A DNA stretch of 51,587 nucleotides from Caulobacteraceae bacterium (GTDB taxonomy: Bacteria > Pseudomonadota > Alphaproteobacteria > Caulobacterales > Aquidulcibacteraceae): positions 1-51,587 of the forward strand of contig WRPF01000016.1 in the NCBI GenBank assembly GCA_009773335.1, written 5' to 3'. This document shows, piece after piece, positions 1 through 8,437 of the stretch (position 1 is its first letter; the number at the start of each line of letters is the position of its first letter). Position numbers and translations under genes: made by a program. The notes under the pieces are model-generated. The model saw only the letters and a program-made list of their open reading frames with translations. It made no database searches and was not told where the DNA came from.

Positions 1-348
1 GCGGTGCGCGAAGCGTGCGCGGAGGCGAAGTGCATCGTCGTGGCGTATGCGCTGCATCACGGCCGCCACGCCGATCCATTGCCGTCAGAGCGCCCGTGGC
101 GCGCGCGGCGCGGATGCCGCTACACGCGCACTGGCGCGCGCTTACGCGCATTCACGCGGGGTGTTGCAGTGAAGTCGCTGCGCGACCTGCGCGCGCTGTT
201 CGATGATCTCGACCGTGCGATTGCGGCGATGCTGAAACGCTTCCGCCGCGCCCGCGTGCGGCGGCGGCTGGTGGCCGTGAGGCCGCGTGCTGAAGTGGTG
301 ATGTGCATTGCGTGGGCGTGTGCGCCGGACGGGGCGGACACGTCATGA
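1..348 (+). CDS. C-terminal part of a small uncharacterised protein (paralog of the 36536-37012 gene)
   Basis: The frame is open from the window edge to a TGA at 346-348, so the true start probably lies upstream. The C-terminal 65 or so residues align with the complete 158-residue protein at 36536-37012. Both have an LRAFTR stretch, then a leucine/aspartate-rich helix (LRDLRALFDDLDRAIA here, LRDLPELRELLDDMEPAIA there), then a VRPRAE/VAPRAD segment, and both end in exactly ADTS followed by TGA. The protein is very arginine- and alanine-rich. No catalytic motif is visible and I do not recognise a named family. It is followed 90 bp downstream by a palindrome doublet, as is its paralog, so the gene and repeat may form one module. 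Confidence 0.55.
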   Translation, partial: AVREACAEAKCIVVAYALHHGRHADPLPSERPWRARRGCRYTRTGARLRAFTRGVAVKSLRDLRALFDDLDRAIAAMLKRFRRARVRRRLVAVRPRAEVVMCIAWACAPDGADTS

Positions 349-440
349 GCATTCACGCCGGAGAACATCCGAATGCTCAGCCGCGCGAACGCGACGTTCA
401 GCGCGAACGCGGACGCTTGCGCGGAAAATGGAGAGTAGGA

Positions 441-525
441 CCGCGGGCCTATGGCCCGCAAACCGTCGTTGAAACCGATGTAATCGAACGTGAACGATGC
501 ACCGATGCGGGCCATAGGCCCGCGG
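441..525. repeat. Inverted doublet of GGACCGCG-type palindromes (REP/BIME-like)
   Basis: Positions 441-460 (CCGCGGGCCTATGGCCCGCA) and 506-525 are exact reverse complements, separated by 45 bp. Each arm is itself nearly palindromic (GGGCC-TAT-GGCCC), so each can form its own hairpin or both can pair. Upstream of the first arm the sequence reads GGA, giving GGACCGCG, the same prefix found in the 37027-37128 doublet, which has a different palindromic core. The doublet overlaps the 3' end of the ribbon-helix-helix gene and supplies its stop codon. Confidence 0.75.
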
Positions 526-706
526 ACGCCCCTTCATCCTTCTCGGCGTCGTTCGTGCGAATGCCCCGCGTCCGCAGCGCCTCGCGCAGCAGGTATTCGA
601 TCTGCGCGTTCACGCTGCGGAGCTCCGCCGCCGCCAGCCGCTCGACCGCCGCGTGGAGCGCGGGGTCGAGACGGAGCGGGAAGGCCTTGCGGGCGGGCGG
701 CGGCAT
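449..706 (-). CDS. Ribbon-helix-helix (Arc/HicB-type) DNA-binding protein
   Basis: This 85-residue protein starts 8 bp after the SPFH gene stop and shares its transcript. Residues 8-48 fit an Arc/CopG ribbon-helix-helix fold: the beta strand [19 protein letters not shown] is followed by two helices ([18 protein letters not shown]). Such small proteins next to SPFH genes are common in alphaproteobacteria and probably act as a transcriptional regulator or orphan antitoxin (inference). The tail after about residue 60 (GLWPA... to VCGP) is encoded by the palindrome doublet, and the TAG stop at 449-451 lies inside its first arm. The native C-terminus was therefore probably replaced by the repeat. 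Confidence 0.7.
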   Translation of the reverse strand: MPPPARKAFPLRLDPALHAAVERLAAAELRSVNAQIEYLLREALRTRGIRTNDAEKDEGASAGLWPASVHRSRSITSVSTTVCGP

Positions 707-714
707 GGCTGCTT

Positions 715-1620
715 CTACTGGTAGAGCGAGCCGGCGTTGACCACGGGCTGCGCGTCACGGTCGCCGCAGAGCACGACGAGCAGGTTAGACACCATCGCCG
801 CGCGGCGTTCGTCGTCGAGATGGACGATGGAGCGCTCGGACAGCTGCGTCAGCGCGTTCTCCACCATGGACACAGCGCCCGCCACGATCGTCTTGCGCGC
901 GGCGAGCACCGCTTCGGCCTGCTGGCGACGCAGCATGGCGCCAGCGATTTCCGGGGCGTAGGCGAGATGCGAGAGCTTGGTCTCGTCGATCTCGACGCCG
1001 GAGACCGCGATGCGCTCCTGCAGCTTGTCGCGCAGGAGGGCGGAGACCTTGTCGCCGTCGGCGCGCAGGGTCGGCTCCTCGTGCTCGGCGTGGTCATAGG
1101 CGAAATGCGAGGCGATCTCGCGCAGCGCCGTCTCGACCTGGATGTTCACGAAGGTCTCGTAGGCGTCGACGTCGAACAGCGCCTGCGCCGTATCCGCCAC
1201 GCGCCACACGACCACCGCGCCGATCTCGATCGGGTTGCCGCGCTTGTCGTTCACCTTGAGCGTCTGGGAGGTGAGGTTGCGGACCCGCAGCGAGATCTTC
1301 TTGCGCGCGTACCAGAACCAGACCCAGCGCAGGCCGGGCTTCTTGTCGGTGCCCTTGTAGTTGCCGAAGAGCGTCACCGCCGCGCCCTCGTTGGGCTGGA
1401 GGCTGTAGAAGCCCAGCGCGATCAGCACGATGCCGACGATGGCCAGGATGAGCGTGAGCACCGCCCAGCCTTCCTCGTTCTCGAGGGCGGGCATGGCCGT
1501 GGAGGCCCAGAAGATCACGAAGCCGATGAGGCCCAGGAGGGCCAGAAGCATCAGGCCGCCATCCATGGTGCCGGCCTTGCGCTCATGTGTCCGGCCGAGG
1601 CTTGCGCGTTGTTCCGCCAT
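715..1620 (-). CDS. SPFH/band-7 domain membrane protein
   Basis: This 301-residue protein has two predicted membrane helices (about 21-40 and 51-73), followed by an SPFH/prohibitin domain (about 74-270, with the typical [21 protein letters not shown] and ALREIASHF segments) and a helical tail. SPFH proteins oligomerise at the inner membrane and organise membrane microdomains or proteases; no specific partner is shown here. The start at 1620 is preceded by GGAG six bases upstream. An internal ATG (codon 19) just before the first membrane helix is an alternative. The ribbon-helix-helix gene follows after 8 bp, suggesting an operon. Confidence 0.85.
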   Translation of the reverse strand: MAEQRASLGRTHERKAGTMDGGLMLLALLGLIGFVIFWASTAMPALENEEGWAVLTLILAIVGIVLIALGFYSLQPNEGAAVTLFGNYKGTDKKPGLRWVWFWYARKKISLRVRNLTSQTLKVNDKRGNPIEIGAVVVWRVADTAQALFDVDAYETFVNIQVETALREIASHFAYDHAEHEEPTLRADGDKVSALLRDKLQERIAVSGVEIDETKLSHLAYAPEIAGAMLRRQQAEAVLAARKTIVAGAVSMVENALTQLSERSIVHLDDERRAAMVSNLLVVLCGDRDAQPVVNAGSLYQ

Positions 1621-1748
1621 ATAGCTCTCCAGTATCTAATCGATATCATCATGATCTTGAATTCCGGCGCCGTCAAGGCAGCTGGGCGCGCGCGCAGGGG
1701 CGGGAAGGACACTCTTAATGCCCTTGGCCTATGCTCCCGGGACCTCAA

Positions 1749-1940
1749 ATGCAGGCCGGACCCGTGACCCTTCTCGCCCGATTCCAGTTTCCCGTGCGCC
1801 GGTTCCGGCGCGACCGTCGGGGCGCGGCGCTCCTGGGGTGGGCGCTGGTCGGCGCGCTGATCGCGGGTCTGGTCGCCTGGACGGTGGATCTCGCCGAACG
1901 CGAAAGCCGGTCCCACGCGACGGCGCAGGCGGCCTGGTAG
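1749..1940 (+). CDS. Small membrane protein resembling a Tad-type N-terminus
   Basis: This is a possible 63-residue protein. A basic segment (RRFRRDRRGAALL) runs into one hydrophobic helix (GWALVGALIAGLVAWTV). The RDRRG-helix arrangement resembles the N-terminus of TadE/TadG pilus proteins and of the TadG-like protein just downstream (RDRRGNVAMIWALAS). It could be a small pseudopilin-like component or a remnant of a duplicated tadG 5' end. The ribosome-binding site is weak, and an in-frame ATG at 1731 is an alternative start. Confidence 0.4.
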   Translation: MQAGPVTLLARFQFPVRRFRRDRRGAALLGWALVGALIAGLVAWTVDLAERESRSHATAQAAW

Positions 1941-1993
1941 GCTAACGGATCTTAACGGTCTGCGTAGGGCCGGACATTAACCGGCCCCTGTCA

Positions 1994-2020
1994 CAATCCG
2001 GGCAGGTCTATCCCGGATTG
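1994..2020 (+). promoter_or_regulatory. 5' leader stem-loop directly before the tadG-like gene
   Basis: CAATCCGGG at 1994-2002 and CCCGGATTG at 2012-2020 form a perfect 9-bp stem with a 9-base loop. It ends 11 bases before the ATG at 2032, and no Shine-Dalgarno sequence is visible in those 11 bases. It may be a terminator for the small upstream gene or a structure controlling translation of the TadG-like gene. Confidence 0.45.
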
Positions 2021-2031
2021 GATACTCGAAA

Positions 2032-3576
2032 ATGCGCGCGTTCCTCGCTTCAACAGGCAAACCGCTGGACCGCCTCGCGCGTGACCGGCGCGGAAACGTG
2101 GCCATGATATGGGCCCTCGCCAGCGTGGTGATGCTGGGCATCGTCGGCCTGTCGATCGACTTCTCGCGCGCGAATACCTCAAAGGCCGCCCTGCAGAATG
2201 CGGTCGATGCGGCGGCGCTGGCCATCGGCGCCAAGCCGAACCTCTCGCAGACGGAACGTGAAGCGCTCGCGGCGACATATCTGCGCGAAAACTTCGGACT
2301 CGACGCGTCGATGGGGACCCCGATCCTGTCGAGCGTCGTCACCAACGACAACGACGTCGTGGTTTCCGCGCGGGTCGACGTGCCGACCACGCTCGGCGCC
2401 CTGTTTACGCCGCGGCTCTCGCCGAACGCGTCTTCCCGCGTTGTCTGGGGACAGACGAAGCTGTGGGTCTCGCTCGCGCTCGACAACACCGGGTCGATGC
2501 TGGAGAAGGACGTCAACGGCGTCACCAAGCTGAGTTCGCTCATCACTGCGACCAACCAGCTCATCGACATGCTTGAAGGCGTCGAGGTCAACCCCGGCGA
2601 CATCGAAGTCTCGCTCATCCCGTTCAGCAAGACGGTCAAGGCCGGCCTCGGCAATGTCGCTGCCGCATGGATCGACTGGACGGACTGGGAAGCGCCGCCG
2701 CTGAACGTCGCGACGACCTACAATGGCCAACCACTTTCCAAGTTCGGCCCGCAGGGAACATACAAGATGTGCCCGTGGCGGAGTTCGTCAAACGGCTACG
2801 CGTGCCAGACCAATTCCACGAACGGCAGCTCGACCTACGGCAGCACCACGACCATCACCAACGGAACGTTCTGCCCGTCGCGTGACAACGGGTCGAAGAA
2901 TGCCGGTCGCGGCAACCGCTACTACAATGGCTGCTACAACAGCGTGAAAACCGTCGCCAGTTGTACGAGCAACTGCACCTACACGCACACCTGGACATCG
3001 AATGCACATGGTACCTGGTCCGGCTGCATCATGGACCGCAACCAGAGCTACGACGTCAACATGACGACGCCGACGTCGGCCGCAACGCGCTTCCCGGCGG
3101 AGAACGGGGCGTCCTGCGTGCCGAGCGAGATGCTGGGCGGCCTGGGTCACAACTGGGGGCTTCTGCGGGCCAAGACTGACGCAATGACGGCTGGTGGGAA
3201 CACCAACCAGACAATCGGGCTGGCGTGGGCGATGATGTCGCAGACCCCGGGCGCGCCGTTCAACGCACCGTCGGTTCCGGAGTTCACGACGCGCTACATC
3301 ATCCTGATGAGCGATGGTCTCAACACGCAGAACCGCTGGAGTTCGTCGCAGTCGGCCATCAATGCGCGTATGACTGCGGCATGCGTCAACGCAAAGCAGG
3401 ACGGTTTTGTGATCTACAGCATCTACGTGGATACGGGCGGCTCGGGCAATTCGGCCGTGATGGAGGCGTGCGCTTCGGACTCGTCCAAGTACTACGCGCT
3501 GACCACGTCCGGATCGATCGTAACGGCGTTCAACCAGATCGGTCAGGAAATCACCAAGCTGCGCGTCGCCCATTAG
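2032..3576 (+). CDS. TadG-like pilus-assembly protein with von Willebrand A domain
   Basis: This 514-residue protein begins with the TadE/TadG-like segment RDRRGNVAMIWALAS and a single membrane helix (about 22-42), followed by the SKAALQNAVDAAALA helix typical of TadG. A VWA domain follows with the metal-binding motif D151-N-T-G-S155-M, and a second VWA strand pair (IILMSDGLNTQN) lies near residue 425. Between them, about residues 245-345 form a Cys-, Asn-, Ser- and Thr-rich insert with repeated CTSNC/CYN-type pairs, which suggests disulfides outside the cytoplasmic membrane. TadG proteins are envelope components of Tad/Flp pilus systems. No other tad genes are in the window, so this is an orphan copy. 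Confidence 0.85.
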   Translation: MRAFLASTGKPLDRLARDRRGNVAMIWALASVVMLGIVGLSIDFSRANTSKAALQNAVDAAALAIGAKPNLSQTEREALAATYLRENFGLDASMGTPILSSVVTNDNDVVVSARVDVPTTLGALFTPRLSPNASSRVVWGQTKLWVSLALDNTGSMLEKDVNGVTKLSSLITATNQLIDMLEGVEVNPGDIEVSLIPFSKTVKAGLGNVAAAWIDWTDWEAPPLNVATTYNGQPLSKFGPQGTYKMCPWRSSSNGYACQTNSTNGSSTYGSTTTITNGTFCPSRDNGSKNAGRGNRYYNGCYNSVKTVASCTSNCTYTHTWTSNAHGTWSGCIMDRNQSYDVNMTTPTSAATRFPAENGASCVPSEMLGGLGHNWGLLRAKTDAMTAGGNTNQTIGLAWAMMSQTPGAPFNAPSVPEFTTRYIILMSDGLNTQNRWSSSQSAINARMTAACVNAKQDGFVIYSIYVDTGGSGNSAVMEACASDSSKYYALTTSGSIVTAFNQIGQEITKLRVAH

Positions 3577-3588
3577 GCGGCGCGCGGG

Positions 3589-3611
3589 CAAGGGCCGCTC
3601 ATGCGGCCTTG
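3589..3611. terminator. Candidate bidirectional hairpin between converging tadG-like and panD
   Basis: CAAGGGCCGC (3589-3598), loop TCAT, then GCGGCCTTG (3603-3611) form a stem with one bulged base. It lies between the two converging stop codons and overlaps the end of panD. No U-tract follows, so an intrinsic terminator is only a candidate. Confidence 0.35.
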
Positions 3612-3958
3612 CGGACGATCTCGTTGGCTTCGTCCAGCATGATGACGGTCGGGTTGTAGTTGCGCGCCTCCTCGGCCGGCAACTGGCCGTAGGTCACCAC
3701 AATGATGCGGTCGCCCTTCTGGACGAGACGGGCCGCTGCGCCGTTGACGCCGAACAAGCGCGACCCGCGCGGGGCTTCGATCGCGTAGGTCGTGAAACGC
3801 GCGCCGGTGGTGATGTTGAGCACGTCCACCTGCTCGTGAGGGAAGATGTCGGCTGCATCGAGCAGGTCGCGGTCGATGGCGATGGAGCCTTCGTAATGGA
3901 GATCCGCCTGGGTGACCGTGGCGCGGTGAAGCTTCGACTTCATCATCGTCAGGAGCAT
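3599..3958 (-). CDS. panD: Aspartate 1-decarboxylase
   Basis: PanD decarboxylates L-aspartate to beta-alanine for pantothenate and coenzyme A synthesis in the cytoplasm. The 119 residues match the family's usual length. The self-cleavage site that creates the pyruvoyl cofactor is at Gly24-Ser25 in [10 protein letters not shown], the same spacing from the start as in E. coli, which supports the ATG at 3958. The conserved [17 protein letters not shown] and [14 protein letters not shown] segments are present. It stands alone, converging on the tadG-like gene and downstream of the TIR-TonB fusion gene. Confidence 0.95.
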   Translation of the reverse strand: MLLTMMKSKLHRATVTQADLHYEGSIAIDRDLLDAADIFPHEQVDVLNITTGARFTTYAIEAPRGSRLFGVNGAAARLVQKGDRIIVVTYGQLPAEEARNYNPTVIMLDEANEIVRKAA

Positions 3959-4071
3959 ATGGGCCTCCAGCCGGTCCGAGGGCGCGCCGTTTGGCGCCTG
4001 CGAACGGCGCGCGTCAGATAGTGTGTCGGAGACCCGAATGCAACCTGTCTCGCCGGTGCGAAGAAACGATG

Positions 4072-5742
4072 TCAGCTCGGCTTGAAGACGATCGCGATGA
4101 TTGTTCTTTCGCCCGCCGCGGGACGTCCGTCCGCCATGGTCGGCTGCGACCTGTACCGCTGCGCTACACGGAGGGCGGCGGCGGCAAAGCCGTAGCCGGA
4201 AGGGGTTTCCGAGGTCGCGCGGCAGCGAATCGCAAGATCGGCCCCGATCAGACAATCAAGGACGACGCGACCTTCGATCTGCCTGCGTGCAGCTGCGTCC
4301 GGATAGGCGGCGGTGAGGTCCCGGGCGCTTGCGCGCTGTGCCCATTGCGGTCGCGAAGGCGCGCGCATGGCGGGCGGAGCGGATACCGTTGCGGGCTGCA
4401 CGGCGGGCGTCTCTACCGGCGGCGGCGCCACATCGCGAAGCAATGCGGATTCAGCTTCCGGATCGCCGACGGTCGTAGGTGGGCGGAACCCAGGAGCGGC
4501 GGGAACGGCGGCCGGAATGGTGCGGAACACCGGCTCCGGCACGGGCTCTTCCTCCACCGGCGCGCGTGCGGCGGGAGGCGTTTGTCGGGTTGCCGGGCGT
4601 TGAGATTGCGACTCGCTGCGGGGCGTCCCTGAGGCAAGCACATTGGCGTCGCCCGCGCTTGCGGGGCCGGCGACGCCGTCGTCGGCGGGATTGGTGGAGG
4701 CGCTGGATGGAACCCAGTCCTCGGCCGTATCGATCGACGCGGGCGCGGGCCCGCGGAACTGTTGGTAGGCGTAGTAACCGCCGCCGCCGATCACCGCCAG
4801 GAAGATCAGGAACGCCAGGCCACGCATGCCGCCGCCTTTGTCGCGGGGCGGCGCGGTCGGCGCCTCGACGCGGGCGCGGGCGGGATGGGGGTCAAGGCGT
4901 GGCGTCGGCTGCGGCGCTGTGCGGGGCATCGGACGCGACGGCGCAGCGCCGCCTGCCGGGAAGCCGCCGCCGCGCGTGACCGGACCTGGGGCGGGACCGC
5001 CGCTCTGTTGATACTGCGGCGGCGGATAGGAGGGGGGCGCCTGACGCGGCGCGGGCGCCGAACGCGCGGTCAGCGCGCCGATCCGCGTCTCGGCGAGCTC
5101 CGCGAAGGCTCCGGTCCGGCCGTAGCGTTCGAGGTAGGCGTAGAAGTCGCCGGGATTGTTGCTGTGCTGGATCTGGCGCCAGAATGCAGCCTCTTCGGCG
5201 AGCGGATCCGAGGACACGGGATCGCGGGCGACGCCGGAGTCCATGCGCTGTTGCGGCTCCTCGGCGGCGCGGGCGCGGGCGGTTGCAGCGCCTCCGGACG
5301 GAAAGCGGTGCACGACGCCGCGCGGCGTCGCCGCTGCTGCGGGGGCGTCCGGCGCCGGGCGCGCGCCCGACACGAGACGGGCGCGGCTCACCAGCCGGTC
5401 AACATGGAACACGATGGAATCTATGTCCTGGGCCTCCGGGTCCCCGGACCAGCGCGACAGGGAATGGGCCTCTGTGCCCGCGAACATCGGCGGGAGCGGG
5501 TCCGAGCCCATCCGCGCGAGCACCATCTTGCCCGAGCGAAACGCGCGATCCGCCGCGTCCACAAAGAGCTTCGAGCGCGCCGCCGCCGGCGTCCACAGCA
5601 CCACGATCGCCGCGCATTCGCCGATCGCGTCCACGACCGAAGACGACCGAGACACGGTCAGACCCGATCCCTGCAAGGCGACGGCAAGCGCCTCGGCATA
5701 GGACTGGTCATCGCGAACGAAGGCTACATATACGTCCGACAT
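4072..5742 (-). CDS. TIR-like domain / transmembrane / TonB C-terminal domain fusion protein
   Basis: This is a 556-residue protein with an unusual layout. Residues 1-125 look like a TIR_2-type domain ([45 protein letters not shown]). Residues 187-221 ([22 protein letters not shown]) match a short helical motif often found after signalling or caspase-like domains. A proline/alanine-rich linker precedes a single membrane helix (306-326), and a second proline-rich stretch leads to a TonB C-terminal domain (about 476-556; [19 protein letters not shown] ... [18 protein letters not shown]). The predicted topology is TIR inside, TonB-C in the periplasm. The catalytic glutamate of NADase TIRs is not obvious; Ala or Asp is at that place. 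The start at 5742 gives MSDVYVAF directly at the first TIR strand. A role in signalling or energy coupling is inference. Confidence 0.75.
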   Translation of the reverse strand: MSDVYVAFVRDDQSYAEALAVALQGSGLTVSRSSSVVDAIGECAAIVVLWTPAAARSKLFVDAADRAFRSGKMVLARMGSDPLPPMFAGTEAHSLSRWSGDPEAQDIDSIVFHVDRLVSRARLVSGARPAPDAPAAAATPRGVVHRFPSGGAATARARAAEEPQQRMDSGVARDPVSSDPLAEEAAFWRQIQHSNNPGDFYAYLERYGRTGAFAELAETRIGALTARSAPAPRQAPPSYPPPQYQQSGGPAPGPVTRGGGFPAGGAAPSRPMPRTAPQPTPRLDPHPARARVEAPTAPPRDKGGGMRGLAFLIFLAVIGGGGYYAYQQFRGPAPASIDTAEDWVPSSASTNPADDGVAGPASAGDANVLASGTPRSESQSQRPATRQTPPAARAPVEEEPVPEPVFRTIPAAVPAAPGFRPPTTVGDPEAESALLRDVAPPPVETPAVQPATVSAPPAMRAPSRPQWAQRASARDLTAAYPDAAARRQIEGRVVLDCLIGADLAIRCRATSETPSGYGFAAAALRVAQRYRSQPTMADGRPAAGERTIIAIVFKPS

Positions 5743-5826
5743 GGCCGCTCCCGTGCCGCCGCCACCCAATTGCGCTTGTGGATAGCACGAACGGCGCCGC
5801 GAAACAGTAGCCCCTTCATCAGTCGT

Positions 5827-6429
5827 TTACGTTACGAATTGGAAGGCTCCCGCGGCCCAGTCGAGAATTTCTAGCCTTCCATCGGCCACACCGAAGCGCG
5901 CGCCCTCCAGTTTCAGGCCGCGGTCGCGCATGGCGTCCGCGATGAACGGGAACGCGCGGAGGTTTTCCAGCGAGACTTTCACGGATTCCCGCTCAAGCGC
6001 GGTCAGCGGGTCGGCCTCGTGGGCGCAGCGCTCCAGCGCCGGCTCCAGCAGCGCGACCCAGGGCCGCAGGAAGACCATGTCCTGCCCGATGGTGTGGTCG
6101 AGCGCCGCCATGCAGCCGCCGCACTGGGCGTGGCCCAGCACCAGGATCGTTTCCACCTCCAGCTTGCGGACCGCGAACTCGACCGCCGCCGACGTGCCGC
6201 GAAGCCCGCCGTCCAGCGAGTAGGGCGGCACGAGATTGGCCACGTTACGGATGATGAACAGCTCGCCCGGCCGGGCGTCGAAGATGGTCGCGGGATCGAC
6301 CCGGCTGTCGCAGCACGCGATGATCAGCGTCTTGGGGCGCTGGCCCTCGGCGAGTTCTTCGTAGTGCTGTTTTTCGTACGGCCAGCGCTTGGCGCGGAAA
6401 GCGCGGTAGCCTTCGAGTAGCCGCTGCAT
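5827..6429 (-). CDS. Beta-class carbonic anhydrase
   Basis: The enzyme interconverts CO2 and bicarbonate. The 200 residues contain the zinc-binding CCDSRVDP motif (about residue 40) with its Cys and Asp-Arg dyad, and the HAQCGGC motif (about residue 105) giving the His and Cys ligands. The length fits bacterial beta carbonic anhydrases. The ATG at 6429 gives the typical N-terminus with RLLEGYRAFR. The frame stays open upstream, but that part is the antisense of the next gene and has no domain. Confidence 0.93.
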   Translation of the reverse strand: MQRLLEGYRAFRAKRWPYEKQHYEELAEGQRPKTLIIACCDSRVDPATIFDARPGELFIIRNVANLVPPYSLDGGLRGTSAAVEFAVRKLEVETILVLGHAQCGGCMAALDHTIGQDMVFLRPWVALLEPALERCAHEADPLTALERESVKVSLENLRAFPFIADAMRDRGLKLEGARFGVADGRLEILDWAAGAFQFVT

Positions 6430-6540
6430 GGGGAATTCTTTCGTCGCGGGCGCCCGGTGTCGGGTCGGTCCGCCGCGAGCTAGGCTAGCCGTGGCGTGAC
6501 CGCAAGTGCGGCATCCGCCGGCGGGCGACGGGAGCGTGTG

Positions 6541-7746
6541 ATGGGACGTGTGGCGCGGGCGACGGCGGCGATGGCCTTGAGCGCGGTGGTGCTGGCGGCG
6601 TGCGGGACCACGCCCGCCGCGCCGTTCCGCGGCGAAGGGCTCGCGCGCCAGATCGCAGACGACGCTGTGGCGTTCAACGAAGCCTACGCCCGCGCGGTGT
6701 CCGGCCAGCTGCTGCTCAACGTGTTGCGGGCCCGCGATCGCCAGCCGCGCTACTATCTCTCGATGTCGGGCATCCAGGATGCGCCGGGCCTGCGCTATCG
6801 CGAGAATTTCGGCATCAGCGGCACGCCGCTGGGCGAGGGCGCCTCGCCCTGGGGCTTCGGCAATTTCGGGTTCGAGCGCGAGACGCAGAGCCGGCCGAGC
6901 TACGCCGTGCAGCCGTTGAGCGCGGAGACGCTCACGCGCACGGTCTTCCAGCCCACGCCCTCCAACGTGTTCGAGCACTACTGGCAGAGCGGCTGGTCGC
7001 GCGATCTCCTGTTGTTCCTGATGGTGGAGGAGATCACGCGCATCGATCACGTGGACGGTCCGCCCGTAGTGCGCGAATTCATCAACGACGCGACGCAGCT
7101 GCGCGACGACTGTCGCGGCGATGACGCGTTGGCCGGGTGCGCGTATGTGATCGAGACCCGCCGTTTCCTGGCCGACATCGCAATGCGTGCGCCGGCGCGC
7201 GAAAGGCCCGGCGCGGCGCCGGTCTGCGGTCTCGTGGAGTCCTTCGATACGCCGCAACCGCTGATGGCTGCCCGTGACGGGAAGGGCTGTGAGCCGCGCT
7301 TCGTTGTCGGCGAGACGACATTCGTGCTTTCGCTCCGGTCCTTCGACGACATGATCTTCTACGTCGGCGAGCTCATGCGCCCCTCCACGACGGAGACCGG
7401 AGAAGAGACGACGATGGAAGCGCGTCTCACGGTGTTCGCCGCGGGGCTCCGGTCGGATCGCGGCGTGCCGCTGTTCCGCATCCTGCCGGCGAGCGAGGCG
7501 TCCCGCGCCGCGCCGCGCGACCCGCACCTGCACTACGCGGCGAGCGTGAACTATTCCGGGCGTCGTTTTTTTGCCGGGCCGCCGGTCGGCCGTTCCTGCG
7601 TTCGCGCTTCGCCTGACGGCGTCTGCGCGGACGATCCTGCAGCAGGCGATCGCTCGTCTTCAGTGCTGTCGCTGCTCGCCGAACTGCTCGCGCTCAACCA
7701 GTCGCCAGAGGCGATCCGCGCGCCGAACCGCATCATCGTCGATTGA
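6541..7746 (+). CDS. Predicted lipoprotein, uncharacterised
   Basis: This 401-residue protein has a signal peptide ending in the lipobox LAAC (Cys about residue 21), so it is probably anchored to a membrane facing the periplasm. The ATG at 6541 is preceded by GGGAG with good spacing; an in-frame upstream start would only lengthen the signal peptide. Recognisable stretches are AFNEAYARAVSGQLLLNVLRARDRQPRYYLSM near the N-terminus and several cysteine pairs (DDCRGDDALAGC, CVRASPDGVC). I do not recognise a family of known function. Confidence 0.75.
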   Translation: MGRVARATAAMALSAVVLAACGTTPAAPFRGEGLARQIADDAVAFNEAYARAVSGQLLLNVLRARDRQPRYYLSMSGIQDAPGLRYRENFGISGTPLGEGASPWGFGNFGFERETQSRPSYAVQPLSAETLTRTVFQPTPSNVFEHYWQSGWSRDLLLFLMVEEITRIDHVDGPPVVREFINDATQLRDDCRGDDALAGCAYVIETRRFLADIAMRAPARERPGAAPVCGLVESFDTPQPLMAARDGKGCEPRFVVGETTFVLSLRSFDDMIFYVGELMRPSTTETGEETTMEARLTVFAAGLRSDRGVPLFRILPASEASRAAPRDPHLHYAASVNYSGRRFFAGPPVGRSCVRASPDGVCADDPAAGDRSSSVLSLLAELLALNQSPEAIRAPNRIIVD

Positions 7747-7798
7747 GGCGGCCGTTCGCCCGCAGTAGGGTCCGCTTGATCGAAGCAGGAGAGATCTC

Positions 7799-8434
7799 AT
7801 GGCGCGCTACAAGCTGCACGGAATCTGGGCGTCGGGCCCCACGTACAAGGTCGCGCTGATGTTGACGCTGTGCGGGCAGCCGTTCGACTATGAGCACGTC
7901 GACATGATGACGGGCGCGCACAAGGCGCCTGAGTATCTGGCGAAGAACCGCTTCGGTCAGGTGCCGTGCCTTGAGGACTCGAAGAACGATCTCGCCATGT
8001 GCCAGTCGAGCACGATCCTGGAGTACATCGCCGAGCAGACGGGGCAGCTCCTTCCACCGACACAACAGACCCGTCAGCAGGCGCGCGAATGGGTTTTCTG
8101 GGCATGGGACCGGCTTGCGCGCGGCGTGTATCGCCCGCGCGCCATCAAGCTTGGATTCCTGAAGGCCGCCGCAGAAATCGCCGATCACTATCTCGCCGAC
8201 GGGGCCGGCGCGCTGAAGGCGCTCGACGAACATCTGACGGGTCGTGAATGGCTCGTTGGCGATGCGCCGAGTTTCGCCGACATCGATCTGTACGGCGTGG
8301 TCGCTTATGCGGGACAGGGCGGTCACCTGCTGAACGATGTGCCCAGCGTGGAAGCGTGGATGCAGCGCATCGAACGCCTGCCCGGGTTCAAGGACGTGAA
8401 TACGCTGCTGCCGAAGGAAAGCCGCGCGGCGTAG
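7799..8434 (+). CDS. Glutathione S-transferase family protein
   Basis: This 211-residue protein has a thioredoxin-like N-terminal domain (KLHGIWASGPTYKVALMLTLCG ... NRFGQVPCLED ... QSSTILEYIAEQ, with the cis-proline VPCLED and the glutathione-binding Ser-Ser/Glu region) and an all-helical C-terminal domain (WLVGDAPSFADIDLYG ... VEAWMQRIERLPGF). These are standard GST features. The substrate cannot be told from sequence. It starts 52 bp after the lipoprotein gene, with AGGAGA upstream of the ATG. Confidence 0.9.
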   Translation: MARYKLHGIWASGPTYKVALMLTLCGQPFDYEHVDMMTGAHKAPEYLAKNRFGQVPCLEDSKNDLAMCQSSTILEYIAEQTGQLLPPTQQTRQQAREWVFWAWDRLARGVYRPRAIKLGFLKAAAEIADHYLADGAGALKALDEHLTGREWLVGDAPSFADIDLYGVVAYAGQGGHLLNDVPSVEAWMQRIERLPGFKDVNTLLPKESRAA

Positions 8435-8437
8435 GCG

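Noticed and set aside
441-525. CRISPR-like repeat
   Set aside because: Only two inverted, self-palindromic arms; no array and no cas genes.
6430-7533. Upstream extension of the carbonic anhydrase frame
   Set aside because: The added part is antisense to the lipoprotein gene and has no domain; carbonic anhydrase has its normal length from 6429.
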